64,000 bases of DNA from Branchipolynoe longqiensis (lineage: Eukaryota > Annelida > Polychaeta > Phyllodocida > Polynoidae). The stretch is taken from contig CM059197.1 of the NCBI GenBank assembly GCA_030323885.1, forward strand, positions 35,519,484-35,583,483, read 5' to 3'. The notes beneath the pieces are model-generated. The model saw nothing but the letters and a program-made list of their open reading frames with translations. It was not told the origin of the DNA and did not search any database. This document shows positions 41,595 to 51,127 of the stretch, in pieces; the first letter of the stretch is position 1, and each line of letters begins with the position of its first letter. Both the position numbers and the translations under genes were made by a program.

Positions 41595-42287
41595 CATTGG
41601 TTATTTCTGAGGAATCTGAATACAAAACTGCCTAATTGAGTATATGGTATGGTTATAATTATATCACTAATAAGTTTCTGCTTTCTGTTTCCTTGCAGGT
41701 GAGTGTTACGTGAATACAATTTCCCAGTTTTGTCTGACGGTGGTGGTGGTAAGTCCTGGAAGGAATTCTTGAAGGACTGTATTCTAAGCGGTCGTGCAAA
41801 GTCAAATAAAACATTTGATGAGGCGAAATGAGGTGGGGTGTGACAAGATTGACTGTAAATGTACCATATTCATTATATTTGGATTATTACAGCAACTGTG
41901 AATAAGAACATCAATTATCCTTGTGTTCCTTCATTGTGCTGCTGTGCATGTGGGGGGCAGTTAAATAAACGAGGTGACAAAGAACTCAAATATTTTCAAA
42001 CTCTGTATTAAAAATGTCAAGTCGTATATATATTTATCACAATGGACATTATCATTATGTGTCGCACACACACTGCATACATCTACATTTTTGTTCCATA
42101 CATTCACAGTGATGTGGAATGAAAAAGATGATTACAGAATGTACTTTTGAAACAAAATAATAAAATAATAAAGACCAACATAATTATTCCCCAGTCACGG
42201 CGATGCAGTGAAATAGTCACGTGATACAAGGCGTGGGAGACCTTAAGGTTCAAGCCCTCACGGTGTAATTTGTGGTGTAATTTGTGG
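41595..42287. other. Mostly unassigned; one splice-site pair
   Basis: A strong polypyrimidine-CAG ends at 41698 and a GTAAGT begins at 41749, enclosing 50 nt with one open frame (ECYVNTISQFCLTVVV). See findings. Otherwise nothing recognisable. Confidence 0.25.
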
Positions 42288-43580
42288 AACTGTTAGCCGC
42301 AGGGCCCCCTGGGATACATTCTGCCTGGCAGTGAGGCTCTGCAGACAGGCAAGGCCTGTGTGGGGAATGTCTACAGCGCCAGAACCCACACACCACACGA
42401 CCCCCTGACTATCAACAAGGCCTCTGTGTATATACTGGACGGGATGGGTGGCCCAGTTGGTAGAGCGCATACTCCGCATGCGGGCAGTCATGAGAGCAAT
42501 TCCCGGCCCGAATCAAAAGATTGACCCCTATCCAGAGGTGGGAAATCTTAAGACCCAGTCACACTACAGCTTGCGATCACTTTGCGACCACTTTAGACAA
42601 AAGAACCCATGGTCACCAGTGACACCCAGACGTCGGCAACCATTGTTTTGGTCGCAATGACATCACTGTTGGTTCTTTGGTCTAAGGTGGTCGCAAAGTG
42701 GTCGCAAGCTGTAGTGTGACTGGGTCTTCACTGTTAGCCACAGGACCCCCTGGGATACATTTTGCTTGGCAGTGAGGCTCTGCAGACATACAAGGCCCGT
42801 GTGGGGAGTGTCTACACCACACATTCCACTGACTATCAACAAGGCCTCGGTCGGTAGGACGGGATTACCCAGTCAGTCGAGTATCAAATGTACTCGGCAT
42901 GCGTTCCACGTGCAGGCAGTCATGAGAGCAATTCCCAGCCCGAGTCAAACTAGATAAAAGATTCATCACTAATCCAGATTAAGGGAATTTTACTGTTAGT
43001 CACAGGGCTCCCTGGGATACATTCTGCCTGGCAGTGAGGCTCTGCAGAGAGACAATGCCCGTGTGTGGAGTGTGTACAGCACCAGAACCCACACACCACA
43101 CACCGCACACCGCACGTCCCAGTGACGATCAACAAGGCCTCGGTCTAAGCACCAGACAGGATGGCTGGCCCAGTTGGTAGAGTGCACACTCTGTATGCAC
43201 TTCGCATGCACTCTGCATGCACTCCGCGTGAGGGTGGTCATGAGTGCAATTCCCGGCCAGAATCAAACTAGATCAAAGATTCATCACTAATCCAGATTAG
43301 GGGAATTTTACTGTTAGTCACAGGCCTCCCTGGGATACATTCTGCCTGGCAGTGAGGCTCTGCAGAGAGACAAGGCCCGTGTGTGGAGTGTGTACAGCGC
43401 CAGAACCCACACACCACACACCGCACACAGCACGTCCCAGTGACGATCAACAAGGCCTCGGTCTAAGCACCAGCCAGGATGGCTGGCCCAGTTGGTAGAG
43501 TGCACACTCTGTATGCACTTCGCATGCACTCCGCGTGAGGGTGGTCATGAGTGCAATTCCCGGCCAGAATCAAACTAGAT
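42288..43580 (+). repeat. Tandem array of a tRNA-like unit (four copies, 260-320 bp)
   Basis: Units begin near 42288, 42731, 42991 and 43310 with ACTGTTAGxCxCAGG..CTGGGATACATTCTGCCTGG, continue through CAGAACCCACACACCACAC and ATCAACAAGGCCTCGGT, and end with a tRNA-like part (GGATGGCTGGCCCAGTTGGT, AGAGTGCACACTC). Unit length varies through GCATGCACTCTGCATGCACT expansions. The first unit is split by the element at 42549-42728. Confidence 0.85.
42549..42728. mobile_element. GTCACACTAC-group palindromic element (E3', best inverted ends)
   Basis: 180 bp. AAGACCCAGTCACACTACAG..TTTAGACAAAAGAACC at the left is matched inverted at the right over ~58 bp with about four differences. The internal GGTCGCAA unit is shared with 8166-8480. 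It interrupts a tandem-array unit, so the empty site is known. Confidence 0.85.
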
Positions 43581-44332
43581 AAAAGATTCACCCCGCTCCA
43601 GAATAGTGGGTGAATGACAACCCTGTTTAAATCCGAGCAAAACTACTTTAACTATAGAGCGAATGCACGTGACGTCATTACTTAGCAATCAGCGGTCAGC
43701 GGGCTGCCATCTTGGATTACGAGCACCCTCCCTAACCATGTTGTGAATGCATGCAGATGCAGTAAAACAGAGTTTTCTTGTGTTCTGGGAGGTTCTGGGA
43801 AGTTTACATCCAATGTGTTTACTTACAGCACATTAGCAACAACTTCTGAGGCCAAACTGCTCAAAACAGTGAGAAATAAACCAACAAATCAGTAAATAAG
43901 CACAGTGTAGGCAGTTGCAACCCTTCTGTATGCGATCCAATATGGCCACCGAAAGTTGTCTTGTGACGTCATTATACCTCCTCTATTAACAAGCTGTAGA
44001 TGTGGTGGTTCCAGCGTGCAGTTTTGATCTATATTGGCCTAGCGTTGAGAAATAATATGTTAAATGTATCATTCAAATACTTATAAATAAAAATTATGAA
44101 ATCATGTAGATAAATAAACTTTAAAAATCAAATCGAGAGCTTTCTGTGGCCGCCATATTGGGTTGTTGTTCATTGCATTCTCTGCCAATTCCTCAAGTTG
44201 ATGGTAATATAGATAAACACTGTGCACTGGAACTAGCACTTCACAGTTCATTCCCACTGAAACACTTTCTGTTTGGATTTAGGCAGAGCTGTCACTTACC
44301 CACTACTCTAGATATATAGGGGTGAATCTTTT
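43581..44332. mobile_element. 752 bp element with ~60 bp inverted ends
   Basis: AAAAGATTCACCCC, AATAGTGGGTGAATGACA, TTTAAATCCGAGC at the left; inverted right end AAAAGATTCACCCC, GTAGTGGGTAAGTGACAG, CTAAATCCAAAC. The interior includes two chromosomally common-looking CCATCTTGGAT/CCGCCATATTGG blocks in opposite halves. No coding frame. Confidence 0.6.
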
Positions 44333-45050
44333 ATGCAATATATCTACTGTTGGAAGGGAAGGTGAATGGCAGCAGAGGGAGAGGGAGACCAAGAACATCA
44401 TGGTTTACAAATATTTCAACGTGGACAGGCTTGAATTATTCACAGTCTATCAGAACAGCACAACATCGGGACAAGTGGAGAACCATTGCATCCAACCCTC
44501 GACTAGAGGATGGAACTATTGATTGATTGATTGATCTACTAAAACCCCGACAGACAATTTATTGTAGATTGGAGTTGACTGGATTACCAGGATCTGTTTT
44601 ACATGCCACACCAGTGCACATGAAAAGTACGATAGGGTGGCCGAGTGGGGGTTCGTGGGGGAGGGGGTGGAGGGAGGAGCCGACAGCTGGTGGCAATCTA
44701 CACCTATACACCACACACCACACCTAGACACCACACACATCTGTCTGCTCCTCACCCGCCCTAACACATCCCACATCAGGTATTCCACACACCCAACAGG
44801 CGGATCAATGTACACCAACCCCGGTAGGTAGGTTCGTAGGTGGGTCTAGGGGTGCCTGGAGTGTTACTGGCAGGTCGGCACTGTCCTGCGCATCAGGCAC
44901 CAGCACAACGCTTCTCCGCCAAGTTCCTCCAGGCGCGACAAGCCGGGGTGCCAGCGAAACATGGCAGGACCTGTAGATTATGTAGGGTTGCAGTATATCA
45001 TGGGTCATGATATTGGAGCATTGTATAAGGTGATGTATATGGGTCTGGGG
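44333..45050. other. Unassigned stretch
   Basis: GATT simple repeat at 44520, CACACCACACC tract near 44703-44740; nothing else identified. Confidence 0.35.
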
Positions 45051-45180
45051 TATGTTACAACTCAGACATAATGTAGGAATAGTGTACAGTGTACTACATA
45101 AAGGGCTGGAGTATGTTACAAGTCAGACATTATGTAGGAATAGTGTACAGTGTGCTACATAAAGGGCTGGAGTGTGTTAC
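45051..45180. repeat. Two ~61 bp tandem units
   Basis: GTATGTTACAACTCAGACAT..CATAAAGGGCTGGA repeated at 45051 and 45111. The 57/48 bp array follows directly. Confidence 0.8.
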
Positions 45181-45770
45181 AAGTAAGGTTGGTGTACATA
45201 TTGAGGCATGGTATAGGAACACAGTACTTTGTACTGTGTATGCGGTTGGGGTACGTATTGTGACATGGTATAGGAACACAGTACTGTGTACTATGTATGC
45301 GGTTGGGGTACGTATTGTGACATGGTTCAGGAACACAGTACTGTGTACTGTGTATGCGGTTGGTGTACATATTGTGACACAGTATAGGATCACAGTACTG
45401 TGTACTGTGTATGCGGTTGGTGTACATATTGTGACATGGTTTAGGAACACAGTACTGTGTACTGTGTATGTGGTTGGTGTACATATTGTGACATGGTTTA
45501 GGAACACAGTACTGTGTATGCAGTTGGTGTACATATTGTGACATGGTATAGGAACACAGTACTGTGTATGCAGTTGGTGTACATATTGTGACATGGTTTA
45601 GGAACACAGTACTGTGTATGCTGTTGGTGTACATATTTTGACACTGTGTACTGTGTATGCAGTTGGTGTATGTATTGTGACATGCTTTAGGAACACAGAA
45701 CTGTGTATGCGGTTGGTGTACATATTGTGACATGGTATACAAACACAGTACTGTGTACTGCATATATATA
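45181..45770. repeat. 57/48 bp minisatellite
   Basis: About 11 units of GGTTGGTGTACATATTGTGA, CATGGTTTAGGAACACAG, TACTGTGTACTGTGTATGC. The short form lacks one TGTACTGTG. Both lengths are multiples of three, so long frames persist on both strands (150 and 246 codons); none is a gene. Confidence 0.9.
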
Positions 45771-46065
45771 TATGTCATTGGGGTAGTATTGAGACATTGT
45801 ATAGGAACACCATCCAGTGTGCACTCTTGGTGGACTTTGAAGTACATTATGCAATGTGCCACGTGTACCACTAGCAGGCAGTATGCACCGTGCATGGTTG
45901 TAACTGTAATATATGGTAAGCACGCTCAGATATACAATCAGGCAACCATCAAGCAATGTCAGTAGTATATGACTGTGGCGGTTTGCTTAGGGCTACAATG
46001 ATAATAGTAGTATAGGGAAGCGTGGCATTAATCAAGGTAACAGTCTGCCTTATGTGTATGCCTTG

Positions 46066-46767
46066 TAAAGGGGCTGTCACATTACGACGCATCGCGCCAA
46101 AGTATGCCAACGTATCTGATTTTTGCCAGCTACGTCAGGATACGTCATTATGCTTTACGTGTGCATTAGGCGCTCGATATTATACGTCAATGTATGTCAA
46201 CGTTCATCGAGATACGGCATCGCGCGTCAGGGGGTCGGCAAAGTTTTATGCATGCACAAAACTTTCGATGTTCGACAACGTGTGCATTTTACGTTGGCTG
46301 TTCATTATGTATATGTTAGGTATATGTCGATGTAGGTTAGACATATGTTAAACAAACGTTGTTCACTACGTTGCACTATGTTAACCTACATTAAAGGCAG
46401 TGGGAACGTACAGTCCATGTACTGACAACGTATGGATACCGTACGTCTAAAGTATGTCTAACATATGTTTAGCATTTCTCCAGCGTGTCTCAACATATGT
46501 AACGTATGAGGCATAGTTCTGGTGATCGAATAACGTATATGATGTTCACCGTCATTCTGCGGAGGTACCGTGAGCATAATTCGAGCGTTTCTCACCATAT
46601 TTCGCCACGTTAGCCTTACATTGGTCATACATTGGCCATACGCTATGTATATGGTATGCATACGTCCAACTTTGCCCCCTGCGCCGAAAAGTTTGATGCT
46701 TCTCAACGTAAAAAAAGTGATTTTACGCTTTGGCCGCGTGAAATGTGAGATGCGACAGGGCCTTTAG
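46066..46767. mobile_element. GTCACACTAC-group element, TACGT-rich (E2)
   Basis: Left AAAGGGGCTGTCACATTACG, inverted right AAAGGCCCTGTCGCATCTCA. The 700 bp interior is dense in TACGT, ATATGT and AACGT words and contains many short inverted repeats. No transposase. Confidence 0.6.
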
Positions 46768-46893
46768 GCTGGCTAATATGATTAAAACAACTTTACACAT
46801 CCACACAAGTCATGTTCCATTGTGACAATTTATATTTTGGAAGTAAATCTACCCTGAAGGTTAATTATCGCTTTCTTTAGGCTAGGAACACCT

Positions 46894-47628
46894 GGGCCCA
46901 TATGTATGAGCCCGGGTTAGCAGTCGTAACCCTGGGTCATGCGTATTTCCCGGGTTAGCGGCCAAAAGTGTGTATGTATGTGTCGGGGTTAAACTAACTC
47001 AGGGAGTTTAAAGTCGCCTGCACTAACCCCATGCGAAAGGAGGGTTAAAGGTGGGGTTAGGCACCGACTTGGCCCAAATCTATTCAATGCGACCATATTT
47101 AACAGAATTAGATACACAATAAGTGAAATTTGATCAATTTAACCCTAAATTCGAACCCTCCTTAAGGCTACCGCCGCATTGGCGGCGATATTAATAGTTA
47201 TATTTTCGAATCGATGAACGTACAGTCAACAAACCGCCGCCGCCGCCAGTATGGAAAGGGACGTCGATGCGGCGGCGGCGATTTGTTTACTTTACGTTCG
47301 TCGATTCGAAAATATAACTATTAATATCGCCGCCAATGCGGCGGTAGCCTTAAGGAGGGTTCGAATTTAGGGTTAAAATGATAAGATTTCACTTATTGCG
47401 TATGTAATTCTGTTAAATATGATAGCATTTAATATATTTGAGCCTAATATATGGCTACAAACGCAGAGGGATTTCCCAAATCTATAAATAACTGAAACGT
47501 TAGCTAACTCGGGCGCGTTTTGGTCACATACATCCCCCATGACACATTTGGAACTCTGCAGTTAGCTAACCCGGCACCCTCCTTTAACCCTGGTCCGGTT
47601 AAAAATTGGCTCATACATATGGGCTCTG
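46894..47628. mobile_element. 735 bp palindrome with GCC-repeat hairpin core
   Basis: Outer ends GGGCCCATATGTATGAGCC and its inverse GGCTCATACATATGGGCTC. The core 47094-47422 is two ~150 bp arms, nearly perfect reverse complements (AACCCTAAATTCGAACCCTC..ATTTTCGAATCGATGAACG..CCGCCGCCGC), around a ~22 bp loop. Between core and ends are several CGGGTTAGC/GTTAGCTAAC words. Non-coding. Confidence 0.85.
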
Positions 47629-47641
47629 CAGTCAGACTGTT

Positions 47642-47824
47642 GGTTGGTTGGTTGTTGAAATTTTACATCCTGGCAACATCTATGGTCATATCAGGAAGGG
47701 TACTGACTTGTGACAGTGCACACTCATGGTGACTTTATAGTGCTGACCCACTGTGGAATCAGACCGCCAGCACCATGACCCAATATCCCACTCAATCACA
47801 TTATCCTGACACTGAGCCAACCAG
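47642..47824 (-). mobile_element. SINE-1, tail A, interrupted by T3
   Basis: GGTTGTTGAAATTTTACATC tail and half the body, stopping at GAGCCAACCAG. The next SINE word, TCCTTGCCCT, is at 48347, directly after the T3 element; the rest of the SINE is missing. Confidence 0.85.
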
Positions 47825-48343
47825 TTGTAGAGTGGGTGTTCGAGTCTGTGGCTATGTAGGTAGGCTACAGTGAAAAACAATACAGACGGAGAGTAAGAGA
47901 GAAAGTAAAGTAAAAGTAAGAGCGTGAGAGAGAGAGAGTCCAAGCCCCTCTGGTTTATAGTACATGGATTCTTGGTATAGGTTCATTCCATTCACTCCAA
48001 CCAATAGGGACGCAGCATTCCCAGTTCCTCCAATAGGGACTCAGCATTTCTGGTTACCATGACCACCAGTGGTCTGCCCACTACCAGAGCTGGTTGACCT
48101 GCGGCCACCACCAACCTTGACCCCTGTGTGCATTTACCCTACCTACACAGAGAGCCAGGCCCTGAGTGCACTCACACCCAGACCTGCCAATCATCCCTAT
48201 GTCTATCATTACCTGCCCTCAAGCCTGGGCCAAGCCATATATATATATATACAACATACATATACACACACTCTTGGCCGGTCACAGAGAATAATAATAG
48301 AGAATTTCCATTCCCCCCCTGCTGATTATCGGAATATTTTACA
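47825..48343 (+). mobile_element. T3 element copy 3, with 3 bp duplication CAG
   Basis: 519 bp. TTGTAGAGTGGGTGTTCGAG at the start, CGGAATATTTTACA at the end, CAG at 47822-47824 and 48344-48346. Inserted in a SINE-1 between AACCAG and TCCTTGCC. Includes a (TA)n expansion near 48236-48250. Confidence 0.85.
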
Positions 48344-48383
48344 CAGTCCTTGCCCTCGTGACAGACTCTGATTGGGTTGGATG

Positions 48384-48438
48384 GTTGGTTGTTGGAGTTT
48401 TACGTCCTGGCAACATCTAACGTCATATCAGGACGGGA
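48384..48438 (-). mobile_element. SINE-1 tail A fragment
   Basis: GGTTGTTGGAGTTTTACGTC, CATCTAACGTCATATCAGGA only. Confidence 0.75.
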
Positions 48439-48589
48439 CTGATTGGAGATAGTTCTGCTCTCATTGTTATGAACATATTATCGCCCCAAACTCGTCAATT
48501 TCCACTTCTCCCCCCCCCCCCCTTTGAGACCACTTTCATCTTGGCTACAAGCATTGGTGAACCAAGGGAATAGTGACAGAACTTAGTTG

Positions 48590-48903
48590 GTTGTTTGTTG
48601 TTGTTTTGCGTCCTAGCAACATCTAAGGTCATAGCAGGATGGGTACCGACTTGTGACAATACACACTCATGACAACTTAATAGTGCTGCTGCACTTGGAG
48701 ACCAGGCCGCCGACACCATGACCTGATATCCCACACAGTCACATTATCCTGATACTCTGCAAACCTATTAATGCCGAGCGCCAGGCTAGGTATCAACAAG
48801 TATCAACTTTATAAGTCATCGGTTTAACTCGGCTGGGATTCCAACTCCCGACCTTCCACACAGGAAGCCACCGCTCTACCAATTCAGCCACGGCACCCAG
48901 TCG
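48590..48903 (-). mobile_element. SINE-1, full length, head B-like and tail A
   Basis: TTGTTGTTGTTTTGCGTCCT tail; body with a ~25 bp deletion near 48755; inverted head ending CCACGGCACCCAGTC. Confidence 0.85.
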
Positions 48904-48904
48904 A

Positions 48905-49384
48905 CCAAACTCAGTGTGCCGCAGAAAGTGGCAAGTGTCGGAGCCACGCTGTTTGTGTTGTGCCTTGGTATTGGAGAAAGCACTCCGGGATTGGTGGAAT
49001 CAACGAGTGTTGAATAAACAAGTGAGCCTTGGGTCCGCCGGCAATATGCGCGTTAACCAGCGCATACAAAGTACGTCGTCACTTCCAGTAAGAAGAGCAT
49101 GAGGTAGGAATATATGCACACGCGCGCTCTGCCACCCTCCTCCGCCCCCCCCCCCCCCGCCCACACCATCACCCCTACCCACCTACCCAGGGCCCTTCTC
49201 ACATAGTCCTCTATATTCATGTCACATACTGCAGGGTGGCACACTCTACTAACGTACTGTTAGCTCCCCCATCCCCTCTCTCCTCCTCCACCCTCCCCCA
49301 CCACCTCCCCCCTTCCACCCGTCCTTCCACCACCTCCCCCTCCCACCCCCCACCTTCCACCTCACCATATCATACTGTAATATT
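48905..49384. other. Unassigned; CT-rich simple sequence
   Basis: Poly-C and CTCC-rich DNA at 49130-49370; no gene recognised. Confidence 0.4.
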
Positions 49385-49694
49385 CTGCACTGACCTCTCC
49401 CGCAAGGAGCTGCATAGACAGGTAGGATAGGCGTGGATTGCAACAGTGATCCTAGGTAGCGTAATGGTTTGCACACTAGCACCGGAATGGCAACAACTGT
49501 GGGTTCGAATCCTGCTCTAGGCGCAATAGCGTAATGGTTAGCACACTAGCACCGGAATGGCAACAACTGTGGGTTCGAATCCTGCTCTAGGCGCAATACT
49601 TCCTATGTTCATGCCCCCCCCCCCTACGGCAATAGTAATGCCACTATGGGTGGGGGGGGGCACAGAAGCTGACTTGCTATAGCTTTACTGTACA
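49385..49694 (+). mobile_element. SINE-2 (tRNA-derived), duplicated head, young copy
   Basis: Leader TCTGCACTGACCTCTCCCGC, then two exact ~70 bp tandem tRNA-like heads (49457 and 49527: TAGCGTAATGGTTxGCACAC, B-box GGGTTCGAATCC). The 3' part has a poly-C, CTACGGCAATAGTAATGCC, poly-G hairpin-like core and ends at CTTTACTGTACA. 49537-49694 matches 50683-50846 exactly except for the homopolymer lengths. Confidence 0.85.
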
Positions 49695-49886
49695 GATGGA
49701 CAATAGATGATTTCCACCAGCAACTCGCCCTCGAGTTGTGGGGATAGGACCTTGGAATTACTGCCTTGGGGAGATAGTGCCCCAAAAAACCCAGCAGAAG
49801 CCAATAAAAATCTACAAGAGAATAGAAATGCCAAGTTGAACCTTACCTGGCGCTCCGCATTACTAGAACAGCCCTGTGTGCGGCAG

Positions 49887-50187
49887 CCGGACGTAGCCCA
49901 GGCGGTAGAGTGTCCACCTGTGTAGGTGTGGGTCATTCTATCGATCCTGCTCAATTGACACATTTGCAGTTTGGTCTATTTTCAGTTCCAACCAGTGGTC
50001 CACAACTGGTTCATCAAAGGCTGTGGTATTTGCGGTCCTGTCTGTGGGAAAGTGCATATGAAAGACCCCCTTGCTGCTCATCGGCCTATGTGGCAGCAGC
50101 GGGTTTCCTCTAAAGAAATGTGTCAGAATGACCATATGTTTGAAGTCCAATAGCCGATGATAAAAATTAATGTGCTCTAGTTCTTTT
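49887..50187 (+). mobile_element. tRNA-headed SINE of mollusc type
   Basis: Head GACGTAGCCCAGGCGGTAGA with a degenerate B-box (CTATCGATCC), then the body GTCCTGTCTGTGGGAAAGTG, CATATGAAAGACCCC, GCAGCGGGTTTCCTC, and the 3' part CCAATAGCCGATGAT..TGTGCTCTAGT. From memory this body is shared by SINEs in many molluscs; the usual terminal GTCGTTAAAC is missing here. Confidence 0.8.
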
Positions 50188-50682
50188 ATGTCCCCATCAT
50201 CACCTTACACCGATCTTCCAGTTTTTCATTTTCCAATGTTGGCATGTTGGCATGTTGGCAACCCTGCAATACCATTAATTTAGTATTATTATATGAATCT
50301 TACAGATTATTGTGTCCAAAATGCACGACAGAGCATCTAAGATTATTAAAATTTGTCTGAGTGTAAACCCTCAGACCCTTCAATATAACATCCCTTAAGA
50401 TCTGGTTTTTAAACAAAATTCCCAATATTAGCAACCCTGCCTTAGATGCTGTCGTTAGGACTTGAACTCCATCCCTCTCCCCCTACCCCATGTCCCACCA
50501 ATAGGCGTACCCCAATCAAGGGCAGCATGTTTGTGCCAGTGGGGAAATCACGCTTCAGTTCACATGAACTGGTGCCTTTCTGTTCTGTGCACAACCCCTC
50601 TATATACTCACTGACTCAGCCACGATATGAGCACTTATAATGACATCACAGAACCACGTGTCATTTTATTTATGCGGTCATT
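50188..50682. other. Unassigned stretch
   Basis: A GGCATGTTGGCATGTTGGCA short repeat near 50240; nothing else recognised. Confidence 0.4.
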
Positions 50683-50846
50683 GGTTAGCACACTAGCACC
50701 GGAATGGCAACAACTGTGGGTTCGAATCCTGCTCTAGGCGCAATACTTCCTATGTTCATGCCCCCCCCCCCCTACGGCAATAGTAATGCCACTATGGGTG
50801 GGGGGGGGGGGGCACAGAAGCTGACTTGCTATAGCTTTACTGTACA
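50683..50846 (+). mobile_element. SINE-2, 5'-truncated young copy
   Basis: Starts inside the tRNA-like head (GGTTAGCACACTAGCACCGG). Same sequence as 49537-49694 apart from C12/G12 versus C11/G10 runs. Confidence 0.85.
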
Positions 50847-50959
50847 AGGCATGATGAATATCCCCAATCTTTATCTACTTATCACAGTTTGTGATTCAAA
50901 ACACGACTTGAAATACATAGATTTCTTTATAGTTCTGTGGAGCTGATTTAAATGAGAAA

Positions 50960-51108
50960 ATTTAATTATGCATGATTACACTTCAAATCTCTCCGAAGTT
51001 AAATTCAAAGTTTCTTCAAACTAAGGTAAGGTAGATTATGACCATCAACCTAATATATTTATCTCACAATATGACAGAAACTCAAATCTATCGGACTATG
51101 CAACTTTC
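50960..51108 (-). mobile_element. TTAA MITE, half copy
   Basis: Only one end is present: CACTTCAAATCTCTCCGAAG..TCGGACTATGCAACTTTC. Confidence 0.75.
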
Positions 51109-51127
51109 AGTAGAAGTAGTATAAATT

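Noticed and set aside
45089..45956. Overlapping long frames on both strands as genes
   Set aside because: Produced by the 57/48 bp minisatellite; both strands open is typical of repeats whose unit is a multiple of three.
46894..47628. Telomeric GGGTTA repeats
   Set aside because: GGGTTA occurs only as isolated words, not in tandem.
49457..49594. Functional tRNA genes
   Set aside because: A- and B-box words are present but acceptor and anticodon stems do not pair, and the blocks are heads of dispersed SINE copies.
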